Source of the DNA: Sphingomonas morindae
GTDB lineage: Bacteria > Pseudomonadota > Alphaproteobacteria > Sphingomonadales > Sphingomonadaceae
DNA: 64,000 bases
Assembly: GCF_023822065.1 (NCBI RefSeq)
Contig: NZ_CP084930.1
Location: forward strand, 2,186,001-2,250,000
Direction: 5' to 3'
Shown piece by piece: positions 7,740 to 15,343 of the stretch (its first letter is position 1; every line of letters starts with the position of its first letter). The notes below the pieces were generated by a model. That model saw only the letters and a program-made list of their open reading frames with translations, had not been told where the DNA came from and searched no databases. The translations under genes and the position numbers were made by a program.

Positions 7740-8437
7740 GCCGCTTCCCAGATCGGACGATCGGCATAGGCGGCGGCGCGGGCGCGGTCCTCGGCGGTGC
7801 GCACCGTCCAGCTCAGCACGGGCCGGCCGCGCGCGCGAAAGCCGGACACCAGGGCGGAGGGCAGGCAACGCACGTCATAGGCGAGGAAATCGGGATTGGC
7901 GTAGCAAAGCGCAAGCCGCCGCCGCAGCGCCGCGCGGCGGCCGGGATGCTCGGTCATCACCAGACCGCGCGGCCGATCGGGATCGTGACGGCCGAACCAG
8001 CGGACGATGCGCGGATCGAAGCTCATGATCGCGGCCAGCCCGGCATAGGGCCGCAGCGCGGCCAAGGTGCCGCGGCACAGCGCGACGGGGAGGTGGCGGT
8101 CGCTCTTGATCTCGACGAACAGCGGCACGCGGCCGCCGATGGTGGCGAGCAGCGCGCCGAGCGTCGGCACGGCCTCGCCATTGGCCAGGCGGAGCGCGCG
8201 CCAGTCGGCGTCGACGAGCGCGCCGGGGCGGCCGCAAAGCCGCCCGGTATCGGCATCGTGGAAGACGAGCACGGTCGCATCGCCGCCCAGCCGCACATCG
8301 CATTCGATCGCGAAGCCGCCGGCGATGGCGGCCTCGGCGGCGGCGAGGCTGTTTTCCGGAACGCCGCCCCCGTGCAGACCGCGATGGGCGACATCGCGGG
8401 CGATCAGGCCGTCAGCGCGCGAGCGCGACGATCGCAT
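7736..8437 (-). CDS. Glycerophosphodiester phosphodiesterase family protein
   Basis: 233 residues if started at ATG 8437, which overlaps the RidA stop by 26 bases; no ATG/GTG/TTG lies closer to the conserved region, so the start is uncertain. Motifs: AHRGLHGGGVPENSLAAAEA with the catalytic HRG and the metal-binding PEN, IECDVRLGGDATVLVFHD with ExD and the second catalytic His, and FVEIKSD. These are the GDPD active-site elements. The enzyme hydrolyses glycerophosphodiesters to glycerol 3-phosphate and an alcohol. No signal peptide is seen, so it is likely cytoplasmic. Confidence 0.88.
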   Translation of the reverse strand: MRSSRSRADGLIARDVAHRGLHGGGVPENSLAAAEAAIAGGFAIECDVRLGGDATVLVFHDADTGRLCGRPGALVDADWRALRLANGEAVPTLGALLATIGGRVPLFVEIKSDRHLPVALCRGTLAALRPYAGLAAIMSFDPRIVRWFGRHDPDRPRGLVMTEHPGRRAALRRRLALCYANPDFLAYDVRCLPSALVSGFRARGRPVLSWTVRTAEDRARAAAYADRPIWEAA

Positions 8438-8876
8438 CGACCTCGACCGAGGCGCCGAGCGGCAGCGCCGGCACGCCCACCGCCGCGCGCGCATGGCGCC
8501 CGGCCTCGCCGAACAGGGCCACCATCAGCTCGGAGGCGCCGTTGGCGACCTTGGGCTGATCGAAAAAGTCCGGCCCGGAGGCGACGAAGGCGCCGAGCTT
8601 GACGATCCGCTCCACGCGATCGAGCGAGCCGCCGAGCGCCATCTTGATCTGCGCGACCAGCATCAGCGCGCAGCGCCGCGCCGCTTCCTCGCCGCGCGCC
8701 ACGTCCGCCGCCGAATCGAGGCGGCCGGTGAGCAGGCGATTGTCGGCGTCGAAGGGCAGCTGGCCCGAGACATGGAGCAGGCCGCCCGCTTCCACCGCCG
8801 GCACATAGGCGGCGACGGGCGTGGCGGGGGCGGGAAGGGTGAGGCCAAGCTCAGCCAGGCGTGCATCGATATCCAT
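8412..8876 (-). CDS. RidA (YjgF/YER057c/UK114) family protein
   Basis: 154 residues, the longer subgroup of the family. Visible signature: LLHVSGQLPFDADNRLLTGRL, then RCALMLVAQIKMALGGSLDRV, and a C-terminal GVPALPLGASVEVDAIVAL. RidA proteins form trimers that hydrolyse reactive enamine/imine intermediates of amino acid metabolism. This subgroup lacks the classic Arg-rich IPR signature of archetypal RidA, so the substrate may differ. It sits between the HAD-like hydrolase (10-base gap) and the GDPD gene (overlapping), suggesting translation coupling. Confidence 0.88.
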   Translation of the reverse strand: MDIDARLAELGLTLPAPATPVAAYVPAVEAGGLLHVSGQLPFDADNRLLTGRLDSAADVARGEEAARRCALMLVAQIKMALGGSLDRVERIVKLGAFVASGPDFFDQPKVANGASELMVALFGEAGRHARAAVGVPALPLGASVEVDAIVALAR

Positions 8877-8886
8877 GGCGCCAGCG

Positions 8887-9540
8887 CTAGGCGCGGGCGG
8901 CGCTGCCGGTCAAGACCGGGGCGGGCCGTCCCTCGGCGAAGCGGTCGAGCACCCAGTCCGCGCCGGCGGCCCAGTCGTCGATCCGAACATGCGCGGCGGG
9001 GGCGGGCGGCCGGTGCGTGGCGACCAGCGGCTCGGCGATCATGTGGAGCCGCCACACTTCGGGCGTGGTGTCCGCCACCGAGGCGTGCTGGACCGCGAGA
9101 TCGTCCACGAACACCGCCACGCTGGGCCGGATCTCGTCGAGCAGCCGCCGCAGCGCCGGGCCCTTGCCCCCCTGGTTGCACACCACGCGATGGCGGATCC
9201 CATGGCCGGCGAGCTGGTCCAGCCGGGGCGTCTGGCGATGATCGGGCAGGTTGGTGAGGATCACGATGTCCGCCACCGCGCCAATCCGCGCCAGCGCATC
9301 GATCGCGCCGGGGGTGGGCTGCTGGCGCGGCATCTCGGTATCGAAAAAGGCGTCGAGATAGGGCCAGACCTCGGCCGGCTCGACCGGCTGGCCGGTGTCG
9401 CGCCGGATCAGCGCCTCGCCCCAATTCTCCTCGTGGATCAGAAAGTCGATGCCGTGCGCCTCGTCCAGCCAGTCGCGGAAATGGGCGACCATGTGGAGCA
9501 GCACCTCGTCGCAATCGGAGATGAGCAGGGGACGTGCCAT
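8887..9540 (-). CDS. HAD-superfamily hydrolase-like protein
   Basis: 217 residues. It opens with LLISDCDEVLLHMVAHFRDW, where DCDEV is the HAD nucleophile DxD loop; VILTNLPDHRQ gives motif II Thr, the basic KGPALRRLL segment supplies a likely motif III Lys and VAVFVDDLAVQ the motif IV acidic pair. All four HAD elements are present, so phosphatase activity is plausible. The substrate is unknown. Its ATG overlaps the stop of the DUF3572 gene by one base. Confidence 0.82.
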   Translation of the reverse strand: MARPLLISDCDEVLLHMVAHFRDWLDEAHGIDFLIHEENWGEALIRRDTGQPVEPAEVWPYLDAFFDTEMPRQQPTPGAIDALARIGAVADIVILTNLPDHRQTPRLDQLAGHGIRHRVVCNQGGKGPALRRLLDEIRPSVAVFVDDLAVQHASVADTTPEVWRLHMIAEPLVATHRPPAPAAHVRIDDWAAGADWVLDRFAEGRPAPVLTGSAARA

Positions 9541-9815
9541 TACCGGGACTCCAACTGGGACTGGGCCGCGATCAGGGCCTCGGGCGGCAGGCTGAGCGCC
9601 TCGGTGCAGGCGAGCAGATCGGGTTCATGGCCGGCGAGGAAGCCGAGCACCGCCGCGAGCAGCGCGGGCTCGGTGGCGCGGGCGCGCAGATCATCGGCGT
9701 CGAGCCCGGTGAGCGCGAGCAGCCGGTCCGCGCGCGAGGGCTCGGTCAGCACCCAGGCGAGCGCCTGGAGTGCAACCACTGTGGCATCGGGATAGTTTGT
9801 CTTGGACGCGGCCAA
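9540..9815 (-). CDS. DUF3572 family protein
   Basis: 91 residues, all helical: ATVVALQALAWVLTEPSRADRLLALTGLDADDLR is the recognisable family opening, then a loop, ALLAAVLGFLAGHEPDLLACTEAL and a short tail. The family has no established function. It is divergent from divK (41 bases between start codons), a neighbourhood repeated in many alphaproteobacteria, which hints at a cell-cycle link or simply a conserved locus. Confidence 0.85.
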   Translation of the reverse strand: MAASKTNYPDATVVALQALAWVLTEPSRADRLLALTGLDADDLRARATEPALLAAVLGFLAGHEPDLLACTEALSLPPEALIAAQSQLESR

Positions 9816-9856
9816 TCGCTATCTCCGCCTCACATCTTCACCAGGGATCGTGGCAT

Positions 9857-10234
9857 TTGACGGGCAAAGTGCTCGTTGTCGAGGACAACGAACTCAATCT
9901 GAAGCTGTTCTGCGACCTGCTCGAGGCGCATGGCTATGCCACGCTCGCGGTGCGGGACGGCCGCGACGCGCTGGACCAGGCGCGCGCCTTCGCGCCCGAC
10001 ATGATCGTGATGGATATTCAGCTCCCGCATGTCAGCGGTTTGGAGCTGATCGCGGCGATGCAGGGCGATGACGCGCTGCGCGATGTCCCGATCATGGCGG
10101 TGACCGCCTATGCCACGCCGGCCGACGAGGAGCGGGTCCGCGCGGCGGGCGCGACCTCCTATGTGTCCAAGCCGATCTCGGTGATGCGCTTCATCGAGGC
10201 GATCGAGGCGCTCGGCCGTTCCGACGGCGCCTGA
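9857..10234 (+). CDS. divK: Single-domain response regulator DivK
   Basis: 125 residues from TTG 9857, giving exactly the length of Caulobacter DivK. It is a lone receiver domain: acidic pocket E9/D10, phospho-acceptor D53 in VMDIQLP, the conserved Thr in VTAYAT and the switch Lys in YVSKPIS. In alphaproteobacteria DivK is phosphorylated by PleC/DivJ-type kinases and controls the CckA-CtrA pathway and polarity. The rare TTG start and an ATG upstream at 9770 that would overlap the divergent DUF3572 gene were weighed; the TTG start fits family length. A hairpin follows. Confidence 0.92.
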   Translation: MTGKVLVVEDNELNLKLFCDLLEAHGYATLAVRDGRDALDQARAFAPDMIVMDIQLPHVSGLELIAAMQGDDALRDVPIMAVTAYATPADEERVRAAGATSYVSKPISVMRFIEAIEALGRSDGA

Positions 10235-10244
10235 ACGCACGAAA

Positions 10245-10270
10245 GCGCCCCGGCCGCGTGGCCGAGGCGC
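10245..10270. terminator. Bidirectional hairpin between divK and rpmG
   Basis: GCGCC (10245-10249) pairs with GGCGC (10266-10270), continuing after one mismatch with CGGCC/GGCCG around a GCGT loop. Read on the minus strand the hairpin is followed by TTTCG, so it fits an rpmG terminator better than a divK one. Confidence 0.55.
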
Positions 10271-10307
10271 CCCTTGCGCCGAAGCGGCGGCCGCAGCCGC
10301 CAGCCTC

Positions 10308-10475
10308 TTACTTGATCTTGGCTTCCTTGAACTCGACATGCTTGCGCACGACGGGATCATATTTGCTGAAGCTCAGCTTCTCCGTCTTGGTCCGGGGGTT
10401 CTTCTTGGTCACGTAGAAGAAACCGGTATCGGCGGTCGACACGAGCTTGATCTTGACGGTGGTCGGCTTGGCCAT
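10308..10475 (-). CDS. rpmG: 50S ribosomal protein L33
   Basis: 55 residues from ATG 10475 ([20 protein letters not shown]). It is the zinc-independent form: no cysteines, with the usual [20 protein letters not shown] and the C-terminal [10 protein letters not shown]. Longer in-frame extension to 10601 is not conserved. It binds 23S rRNA near the E site of the large subunit. It is monocistronic here, convergent with divK. Confidence 0.97.
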   Translation of the reverse strand: MAKPTTVKIKLVSTADTGFFYVTKKNPRTKTEKLSFSKYDPVVRKHVEFKEAKIK

Positions 10476-10642
10476 GCTGCCCTCTAATGCGTTGGCGATG
10501 CCGCGAGGGCGATGGCCACGCGAATCGTCTGAATGCAAAAGAGCGGCGTCGCCGCCGCTCGGATCGGTGCGGCTCCTGCGCGAAAGCCGCCCGGCTGTCA
10601 AGCTGTGCCCGGGTTTAACCGATCTGCAAAGAGGATGCGCTA

Positions 10643-10660
10643 GTCTGGTGCGAACCAGAC
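10643..10660 (+). promoter_or_regulatory. Perfect 7-bp stem hairpin just before an SD
   Basis: GTCTGGT (10643-10649) and ACCAGAC (10654-10660) are perfect inverted repeats around a GCGA tetraloop, immediately followed by the strong Shine-Dalgarno GGGAGAGGG (10661-10669) of the gene at 10673. It could be a 5' mRNA stabiliser or a protein-binding operator. Confidence 0.45.
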
Positions 10661-10672
10661 GGGAGAGGGTGC

Positions 10673-11074
10673 ATGCCGCCGATCATGCGGGAAAGCGGGC
10701 CGAACACCAAGGGCCAGGCGCGCCGCCCTATCCCGCCGTCGATCCTCGCCGCGGCGCCCGACGCCGAGGCGCGGCGTCAGGTCCGCGGCGAATTGTGCCG
10801 CCGGCTGGACGTGCTGGAGGCGGGGCTGGGCCAGCGCGACGGCATCGCCGCGCGACTCGAAGCGCAGCATATCCTGGCGCTCGCCGCCGAGCAGCGGCTC
10901 ACCAGCGCCGCGCGGCTCGCCGAGGGGCTTGCGGCCGTGCTCCGCGCGGGCGGCCGCGGCGCGGCGATCCAGCCCTGGATCGATCGGCTGCGCGACGCGA
11001 TCGGCTGCGAGGCCGAAGGCGCCGCCGCCGGCGATGCCTGGATGGCGTCGGTGATGGTCCGGCTCGCCTGCTGA
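10673..11074 (+). CDS. Hypothetical helical protein
   Basis: 133 residues, not recognised. The ATG is supported by the SD GGGAGAGGG 3 bases upstream. The sequence is alanine/arginine-rich and predicted helical: a basic N-terminus ([17 protein letters not shown]), a helix with [20 protein letters not shown], and a C-terminal region with [15 protein letters not shown]. Two or three long helices suggest a small cytoplasmic or coiled-coil protein. No catalytic motif or membrane segment is seen. A perfect hairpin in its leader hints at controlled expression. The opposite-strand open frame across the same region is taken as a shadow. Confidence 0.55.
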   Translation: MPPIMRESGPNTKGQARRPIPPSILAAAPDAEARRQVRGELCRRLDVLEAGLGQRDGIAARLEAQHILALAAEQRLTSAARLAEGLAAVLRAGGRGAAIQPWIDRLRDAIGCEAEGAAAGDAWMASVMVRLAC

Positions 11075-11122
11075 GGCGGGCGGCCCTTTCCCTCGCCGCG
11101 CCCGCGGCCTAGCCTCGCGTGC

Positions 11123-11689
11123 ATGGATGGCCTGCTGCCCGCTTTTCTGCTCGCCGCGCTGACCCAGATCGGCGATCGACCCGAGCGGCTGGTGATCGCG
11201 CTCGGGCAGCGGTACCGGCGCACCGGCGCGGCGCTGCTGGGTGTCGCGCTCGCGGCGATCGCGCTGATGGCGCTCGCCGGCGCGGGCGGCGCGGCGCTGG
11301 CGGGGTCGATCAACCATCGCGGGCTGCGGCTGATCGAGGGGCTGGCGCTGCTGCTCGCGGCGGCGGGCGGCCTGTGGCGCGGCAAGCCCGCGCCGCCGCT
11401 GGACGGCTGGCGGCTGGGCGCCACCGCCACCGCCGCCCTGAGCCTGTTCGTGCTGGCGCTGGGCGAGCGCGCGCAGCTGCTCGTCGCGGCGATCGCGGGA
11501 GCGAGCGGCCAGCCGGTGGCGACGGCGATCGGCGGGAGCGCCGGCCTGGTGCTGGGCCTCGCCCCCGGCGCGGCGCTGGGCGCGCGCTGGGCACGGCTGG
11601 CGCCCTTGCGCGCGATCCGGATCGGCCTCGCCGCGCTGCTCGCGCTCGCCGGGGCCGGGCTGATCGTGAGCGCGCTCGAACTGATCTGA
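11123..11689 (+). CDS. Divergent GDT1/TMEM165 (UPF0016)-type membrane protein
   Basis: 188 residues with six hydrophobic segments arranged as two repeats of three helices, the architecture of GDT1 cation/proton exchangers. The two family signatures E-x-G-D-[KR]-[TS] are recognisable by position but altered: LTQIGDRPERL in the first repeat (E to Q, T/S to P) and LALGERAQLL in the second (E to A, D to E, T/S to A). Family members export Mn2+ or Ca2+; the lost acidic residues make this activity doubtful here. It lies alone between a hypothetical gene and dps. Confidence 0.6.
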   Translation: MDGLLPAFLLAALTQIGDRPERLVIALGQRYRRTGAALLGVALAAIALMALAGAGGAALAGSINHRGLRLIEGLALLLAAAGGLWRGKPAPPLDGWRLGATATAALSLFVLALGERAQLLVAAIAGASGQPVATAIGGSAGLVLGLAPGAALGARWARLAPLRAIRIGLAALLALAGAGLIVSALELI

Positions 11690-11808
11690 GCCCCCTTCCG
11701 GCCGAGCGGATCGATCGTGCTGATCGAGTTGATTTTCGATTGAGCGGCGAACCCTTTTTCGCTTCTGTCGTTCAGCACCCGAAACTGTACACAGGCAGGA
11801 GAACCGCC

Positions 11809-12309
11809 ATGGCCGATGCGCCAGCCCCCGCGCTCGACACCCCGACCGATTTGCAGAACCGCAACACCAGCACCGCCGCCGACGCGCTCAACGGCGTGCT
11901 CGCGGATCTGTACGCGCTGTATCTGAAGACCAAGAATTTCCACTGGCACATGTCGGGCCCGCATTTCCGGGACTATCACCTGCTGCTGGACGATCAGGCG
12001 GCGCAGATCCTCGGCATCACCGATGCGGTGGCCGAGCGGGTGCGCAAGACCGGCAATCTCACGCTGCGCTCGATCGGCGACGTCTCGCGCCGCCAGTCGA
12101 TCCGCGACAATGACGCCGAGTTCGTCGAGCCGCTCGCCATGCTTCAGGAAGTGCGTGACGACAATCTCGCGCTGATCAAGACCTTCCGCGAGGCGCGCGA
12201 GCGCTGCGAGGAAGCCGGCGATACGCCCACCTCGTCGCTGATCGACGAGTGGATCGATCAGGCCGAGGAGCGCGCCTGGTTCCTGTTCGAGGCCGCGCGC
12301 AAGGCCTGA
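11809..12309 (+). CDS. dps: Dps-family DNA-binding ferritin-like protein
   Basis: 166 residues from ATG 11809 with SD AGGAGA. Ferroxidase-centre motifs of the Dps family are intact: [22 protein letters not shown] and the following helix, then [21 protein letters not shown] at the C-terminus. Dps assembles as a dodecamer that oxidises Fe2+ with H2O2 and shields DNA in stationary phase or oxidative stress. The 119-base upstream gap contains AT-richer sequence with three ATCGA/TCGAT boxes spaced 13 bases (11710-11740), possibly regulatory. The N-terminal tail is not strongly basic, so DNA binding may be weak. Confidence 0.93.
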   Translation: MADAPAPALDTPTDLQNRNTSTAADALNGVLADLYALYLKTKNFHWHMSGPHFRDYHLLLDDQAAQILGITDAVAERVRKTGNLTLRSIGDVSRRQSIRDNDAEFVEPLAMLQEVRDDNLALIKTFREARERCEEAGDTPTSSLIDEWIDQAEERAWFLFEAARKA

Positions 12310-12401
12310 GTGGCCGCCTCAAGGCGTTGCGAGGCGGGGCGGGGTGGCGGGAACGCCGCTCCGCCCCTCTCGTTTACCCTCTGGAACCAAGGAGCCGCGC
12401 C

Positions 12402-12575
12402 ATGATCAAATGGGCAATCATCTTTCTGGTGCTGGGCCTGATCTTCGGCGCGATGGGCTTTGGCGGCCTGGGCGGCGCCTTTGTCGGCATCGCCAAGATC
12501 CTGTTCGGCATCGCGATCATCGTGTTCCTGGTGCTGCTGGTGCTGGGGCTGATGGCCGGGCGCGCCATATCCTGA
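12402..12575 (+). CDS. DUF1328 small membrane protein (YtjA family)
   Basis: 57 residues from ATG 12402 with a good SD (AAGGAG). Two hydrophobic helices, [20 protein letters not shown] and [20 protein letters not shown], typical of DUF1328 proteins, which are stress-associated inner membrane polypeptides without a known activity. The DNA ligase GTG starts 3 bases after this stop, so the two are probably co-transcribed. Confidence 0.9.
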   Translation: MIKWAIIFLVLGLIFGAMGFGGLGGAFVGIAKILFGIAIIVFLVLLVLGLMAGRAIS

Positions 12576-12578
12576 GCC

Positions 12579-14204
12579 GTGCGGCGCTTCGCCAAGCTGC
12601 TTGACGGGCTCGTCTACACACGATCGCGCAATGCCAAGCTCAAGCTGATCGAGGATTATCTCCGCGCTACGCCCGATCCCGACCGGGGCTGGGCGATGGC
12701 CGCGCTGACCGGCACGCTCGATCTCAAGACGGTCAAGCCCGCCGCCATTCACGACATGGTGGCGCGGCGGATCGATCCCGTGCTGTTCGCGATGAGCCGC
12801 GATTTTGTCGGCGATCTCGCCGAGACGGTGGCCTTGCTCTGGCCCAAGGCCGGGCACGAGCCCGAGGCGCTGGACGATGGCACGCTCACCATCAGCGCCG
12901 CGATCGAGCGCCTGTCCGGCCTGCCGCGCGGCGAGGCGCCCGAGGCGCTGGCCGCCATGCTCGATCATCTCGATGCCTCCGGCCGGTACGCGCTGCTCAA
13001 GCTGGCGACGGGCGCGCTGCGCGTCGGCGTCTCGGCGCGGCTCGCCAAGACCGCGCTCGCCCAGACCTTCGGGCTCGATGTCGACGAGGTCGAGGAGCTG
13101 TGGCACGGGCTGGCGCCGCCCTATGCGCCGCTCTTCGCCTGGGCCGAGGGGCGGGGCGAGCGGCCCGCGGCGGGTGCGCTGCCGGTCTTCCGTCCCTTCA
13201 TGCTCGCCCATCCGCTCGAGGACGGCACCGCCCTCTCGCTCGAGGACTATGCCGCCGAGTGGAAATGGGACGGTATTCGCGTCCAGATCGTCCGCGCCGG
13301 CGGCGAGACGCGGCTCTACAGCCGCGCGGGCGACGATATCACCGGCAGCTTTCCCGAGATCGCCGAGGCCTTTGTGCTGGAGGCGGTGTTGGATGGCGAG
13401 CTGCTGGTGCGCGGCCAGGCGCAGGGCGGCGCCGCGCATGGCGGCGCGGCGGCGAGCTTCAACGCGCTCCAGCAGCGGCTGGGGCGCAAGCAGGTGAGCG
13501 CGCGCATGCTGGCGGACTATCCCGCCTTCGTCCGCGTGTACGACGTGCTGGTGGACGGCGCGGAGGATCTCCGGCCGCAGCCCTGGCGGCTACGGCGCGC
13601 GCGGCTCGAGCGACTGGCGGCGGCGCTGCCGGCCGATCGGTTCGATCTCTCCATGCTGATCGAGGCGCCCGATTTCGCGGCTTTGGGCGAAATCCGTCTC
13701 GGCGCGCGCGACGCCGCGATCGAGGGGCTGATGCTCAAGCGGCGCGACAGCCCCTATCTGGGCGGCCGCAGGGTGGGGGCCTGGTACAAGTGGAAGCGCG
13801 ATCCGCTCGTCGCCGATTGCGTGATGATGTACGCGCAGCGCGGCCACGGCAAACGCTCCAGCTTCTATTCGGACTATACCTTCGGCTGCTGGACGGCGCC
13901 GCCCGAGCAGGGAGGCGAGCTGCTGCCCGTGGGCAAGGCCTATTCGGGCTTCACCGACGAGGAGCTGGCCGGACTCGATCGGTTCGTGCGCACCCATACG
14001 GTGCAGCGCTTCGGGCCGGTGCGCGAGGTGGAGAAGACGCTGGTGCTGGAGGTGGCGTTCGATTCGATCCATGCGTCCAAGCGCCACAAGAGCGGCCTGG
14101 CGATGCGCTTTCCCCGGGTCAGCCGGATTCGGCGTGACAAACCCGCGGCGGAGGCCGATCTGATCGCCACGCTCAAGGCCATGGTGCCCGCCGACGAGGC
14201 GTAA
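12579..14204 (+). CDS. ATP-dependent DNA ligase (DNA damage response type)
   Basis: 541 residues from GTG 12579. The N-terminal DNA-binding domain (about 1-200) opens with FAKLLDGLVYTRSRNAKLKL, typical of the bacterial ligase linked to cisplatin damage response clusters. The nucleotidyltransferase domain has motif I EWKWDGIR with adenylated K229, motif III region VLDGELLVRG and motif IV/V EGLMLKRRDSPY and WYKWKRDP, then an OB-fold. It seals nicks using ATP. Its usual partner exonuclease is encoded about 11.8 kb upstream at 1-815 rather than next to it, and no Lhr-like helicase is seen within the window. Confidence 0.93.
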   Translation: MRRFAKLLDGLVYTRSRNAKLKLIEDYLRATPDPDRGWAMAALTGTLDLKTVKPAAIHDMVARRIDPVLFAMSRDFVGDLAETVALLWPKAGHEPEALDDGTLTISAAIERLSGLPRGEAPEALAAMLDHLDASGRYALLKLATGALRVGVSARLAKTALAQTFGLDVDEVEELWHGLAPPYAPLFAWAEGRGERPAAGALPVFRPFMLAHPLEDGTALSLEDYAAEWKWDGIRVQIVRAGGETRLYSRAGDDITGSFPEIAEAFVLEAVLDGELLVRGQAQGGAAHGGAAASFNALQQRLGRKQVSARMLADYPAFVRVYDVLVDGAEDLRPQPWRLRRARLERLAAALPADRFDLSMLIEAPDFAALGEIRLGARDAAIEGLMLKRRDSPYLGGRRVGAWYKWKRDPLVADCVMMYAQRGHGKRSSFYSDYTFGCWTAPPEQGGELLPVGKAYSGFTDEELAGLDRFVRTHTVQRFGPVREVEKTLVLEVAFDSIHASKRHKSGLAMRFPRVSRIRRDKPAAEADLIATLKAMVPADEA

Positions 14205-14349
14205 GCGGCTTGCCCCGAATCGAAGCGTCTGTTAGGGGGCCGGCTTTCCGGGCGCGGGCCTGTCCTGCGGCCGCCCATTCTACGCGCTGCGGTGGTTCTG
14301 CGGGGAGTGTGCCCTGGTCCCCACCCGGCCGGCTGGAGATTATCGGTTT

Positions 14350-14556
14350 ATGCAGATCATCGTTCGCGACAACAATGTCGACCAGGCGCTCCGAGCTCTC
14401 AAGAAGAAGCTCCAGCGCGAGGGCGTGTATCGCGAGATGAAGCTGCGCCGCCACTATGAGAAGCCGTCGGAGAAGCGCGCGCGCGAGCGCGCCGCCGCCA
14501 TCCGTCGCGCCCGCAAGCTGGAGCGCAAGCGCGCCGAGCGCGACGGCGTCCGGTAA
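14350..14556 (+). CDS. rpsU: 30S ribosomal protein S21
   Basis: 68 residues: [20 protein letters not shown] then [20 protein letters not shown] and an Arg/Lys-rich tail. S21 helps mRNA SD pairing on the 30S subunit. The 145-base gap upstream contains TTGCCC (14210-14215) and a weak TAGGGG (14233-14238) with 17-base spacing, a possible promoter. A strong intrinsic terminator follows. Confidence 0.97.
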   Translation: MQIIVRDNNVDQALRALKKKLQREGVYREMKLRRHYEKPSEKRARERAAAIRRARKLERKRAERDGVR

Positions 14557-14598
14557 GCGGCACGCCGGCGATCGGGTCTGCCCGCTCGCGGGCTGAAG

Positions 14599-14629
14599 GC
14601 CGGCGCTCCGCTGCGGGGCGCCGGCTTTT
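14599..14629 (+). terminator. Intrinsic terminator of rpsU
   Basis: GCCGGCGC (14599-14606) pairs perfectly with GCGCCGGC (14618-14625), with further CC/GG pairs inside, followed by TTTT (14626-14629). Confidence 0.85.
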
Positions 14630-14721
14630 CGCGTTCTGGGTGCCGCGCGGCGTTCAGGGTCTGGACGCGGGCCGCCGCTGCGGGCAAGAGCGGCGCCAAG
14701 AGTGACACTGCGAGGATTGCC

Positions 14722-15294
14722 ATGTCCGAAGTTACCGCCGTTCCGCTGCGTCCCGTCGGCAAAGGCACGGTCAGGCGTTTGTGGCTGGGCGTCGCGGCGG
14801 CGGTGCTGATCGGCGGCGGCCTGGCCTGGGCGGGCACCGCGCGGCAGGTCGCCATGGGCGAGCCGCCCGCCGTGTTCCTGGCGAAGAACGCCAAGAAGCA
14901 TGGCGTCCACACCACCGCCTCCGGCCTCGAATATCAGGTGCTGAGCCAGGGGCAGGGCAATACGGCCGGCGCCACCGACATCGTGCTCATCGATTATGAC
15001 GGCAAGCTGCTCGACGGATCGACCTTCGATTCCACGGCGCAGCACGGCTCGCCGGCGGTGATGCCGGTGGCGGGCTCGATCCCCGGTTTCTCCGAAGGAT
15101 TGCAGCTCATGAACCGGGGCGCGCGCTACCGTTTCTGGATCCCGCCGCAGCTCGGCTATGGCGCGCAGGGCGCGGGCGACGGGGTGATCCCGCCCAACAG
15201 CGTGCTGGTGTTCGATGTGACGCTTCGCGAGATCGCGCCGCAGCAGCCCGACGCCGGCATGGCGGGGATGACGGGGCCCGGCGGCCAGCCCTGA
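14722..15294 (+). CDS. FKBP-type peptidyl-prolyl cis-trans isomerase, membrane-anchored
   Basis: 190 residues. Residues about 18-40 are a signal or anchor helix (LWLGVAAAVLIGGGLAWAG), so the domain faces the periplasm. The FKBP domain (about 75-175) shows VLIDYDGKLLDGSTFDST, VMPVAGSIPGFSEGLQLM and FWIPPQLGYGAQGAGDGVIPPNS without breaks in the active-site pattern. It would accelerate proline isomerisation during folding of exported proteins. A Gly/Met/Pro-rich tail ends the protein. Preceded by the rpsU terminator, so it likely has its own promoter. Confidence 0.92.
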   Translation: MSEVTAVPLRPVGKGTVRRLWLGVAAAVLIGGGLAWAGTARQVAMGEPPAVFLAKNAKKHGVHTTASGLEYQVLSQGQGNTAGATDIVLIDYDGKLLDGSTFDSTAQHGSPAVMPVAGSIPGFSEGLQLMNRGARYRFWIPPQLGYGAQGAGDGVIPPNSVLVFDVTLREIAPQQPDAGMAGMTGPGGQP

Positions 15295-15312
15295 GCCCAG
15301 GCGGCGGACGGC

Positions 15313-15330
15313 GGCGGCGCGTGCGCCGCC
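15313..15330. terminator. GC hairpin between convergent FKBP and AI-2E genes
   Basis: GGCGGCGC and GCGCCGCC form a perfect 8-bp inverted repeat in the 49-base gap between two convergent genes. There is no T-run on either side, so it would be a weak or factor-assisted terminator. Confidence 0.35.
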
Positions 15331-15343
15331 CGCCGCGCCGCGA

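Noticed and set aside
11710-11740. Three ATCGA/TCGAT boxes before dps as an OxyR site
   Set aside because: Spacing of 13 bases does not match the OxyR tetrad and no -10/-35 could be fitted.
11119-11808. Long N-terminal extension of dps
   Set aside because: It runs through the GDT1-like gene in another frame; the SD and family start support ATG 11809.
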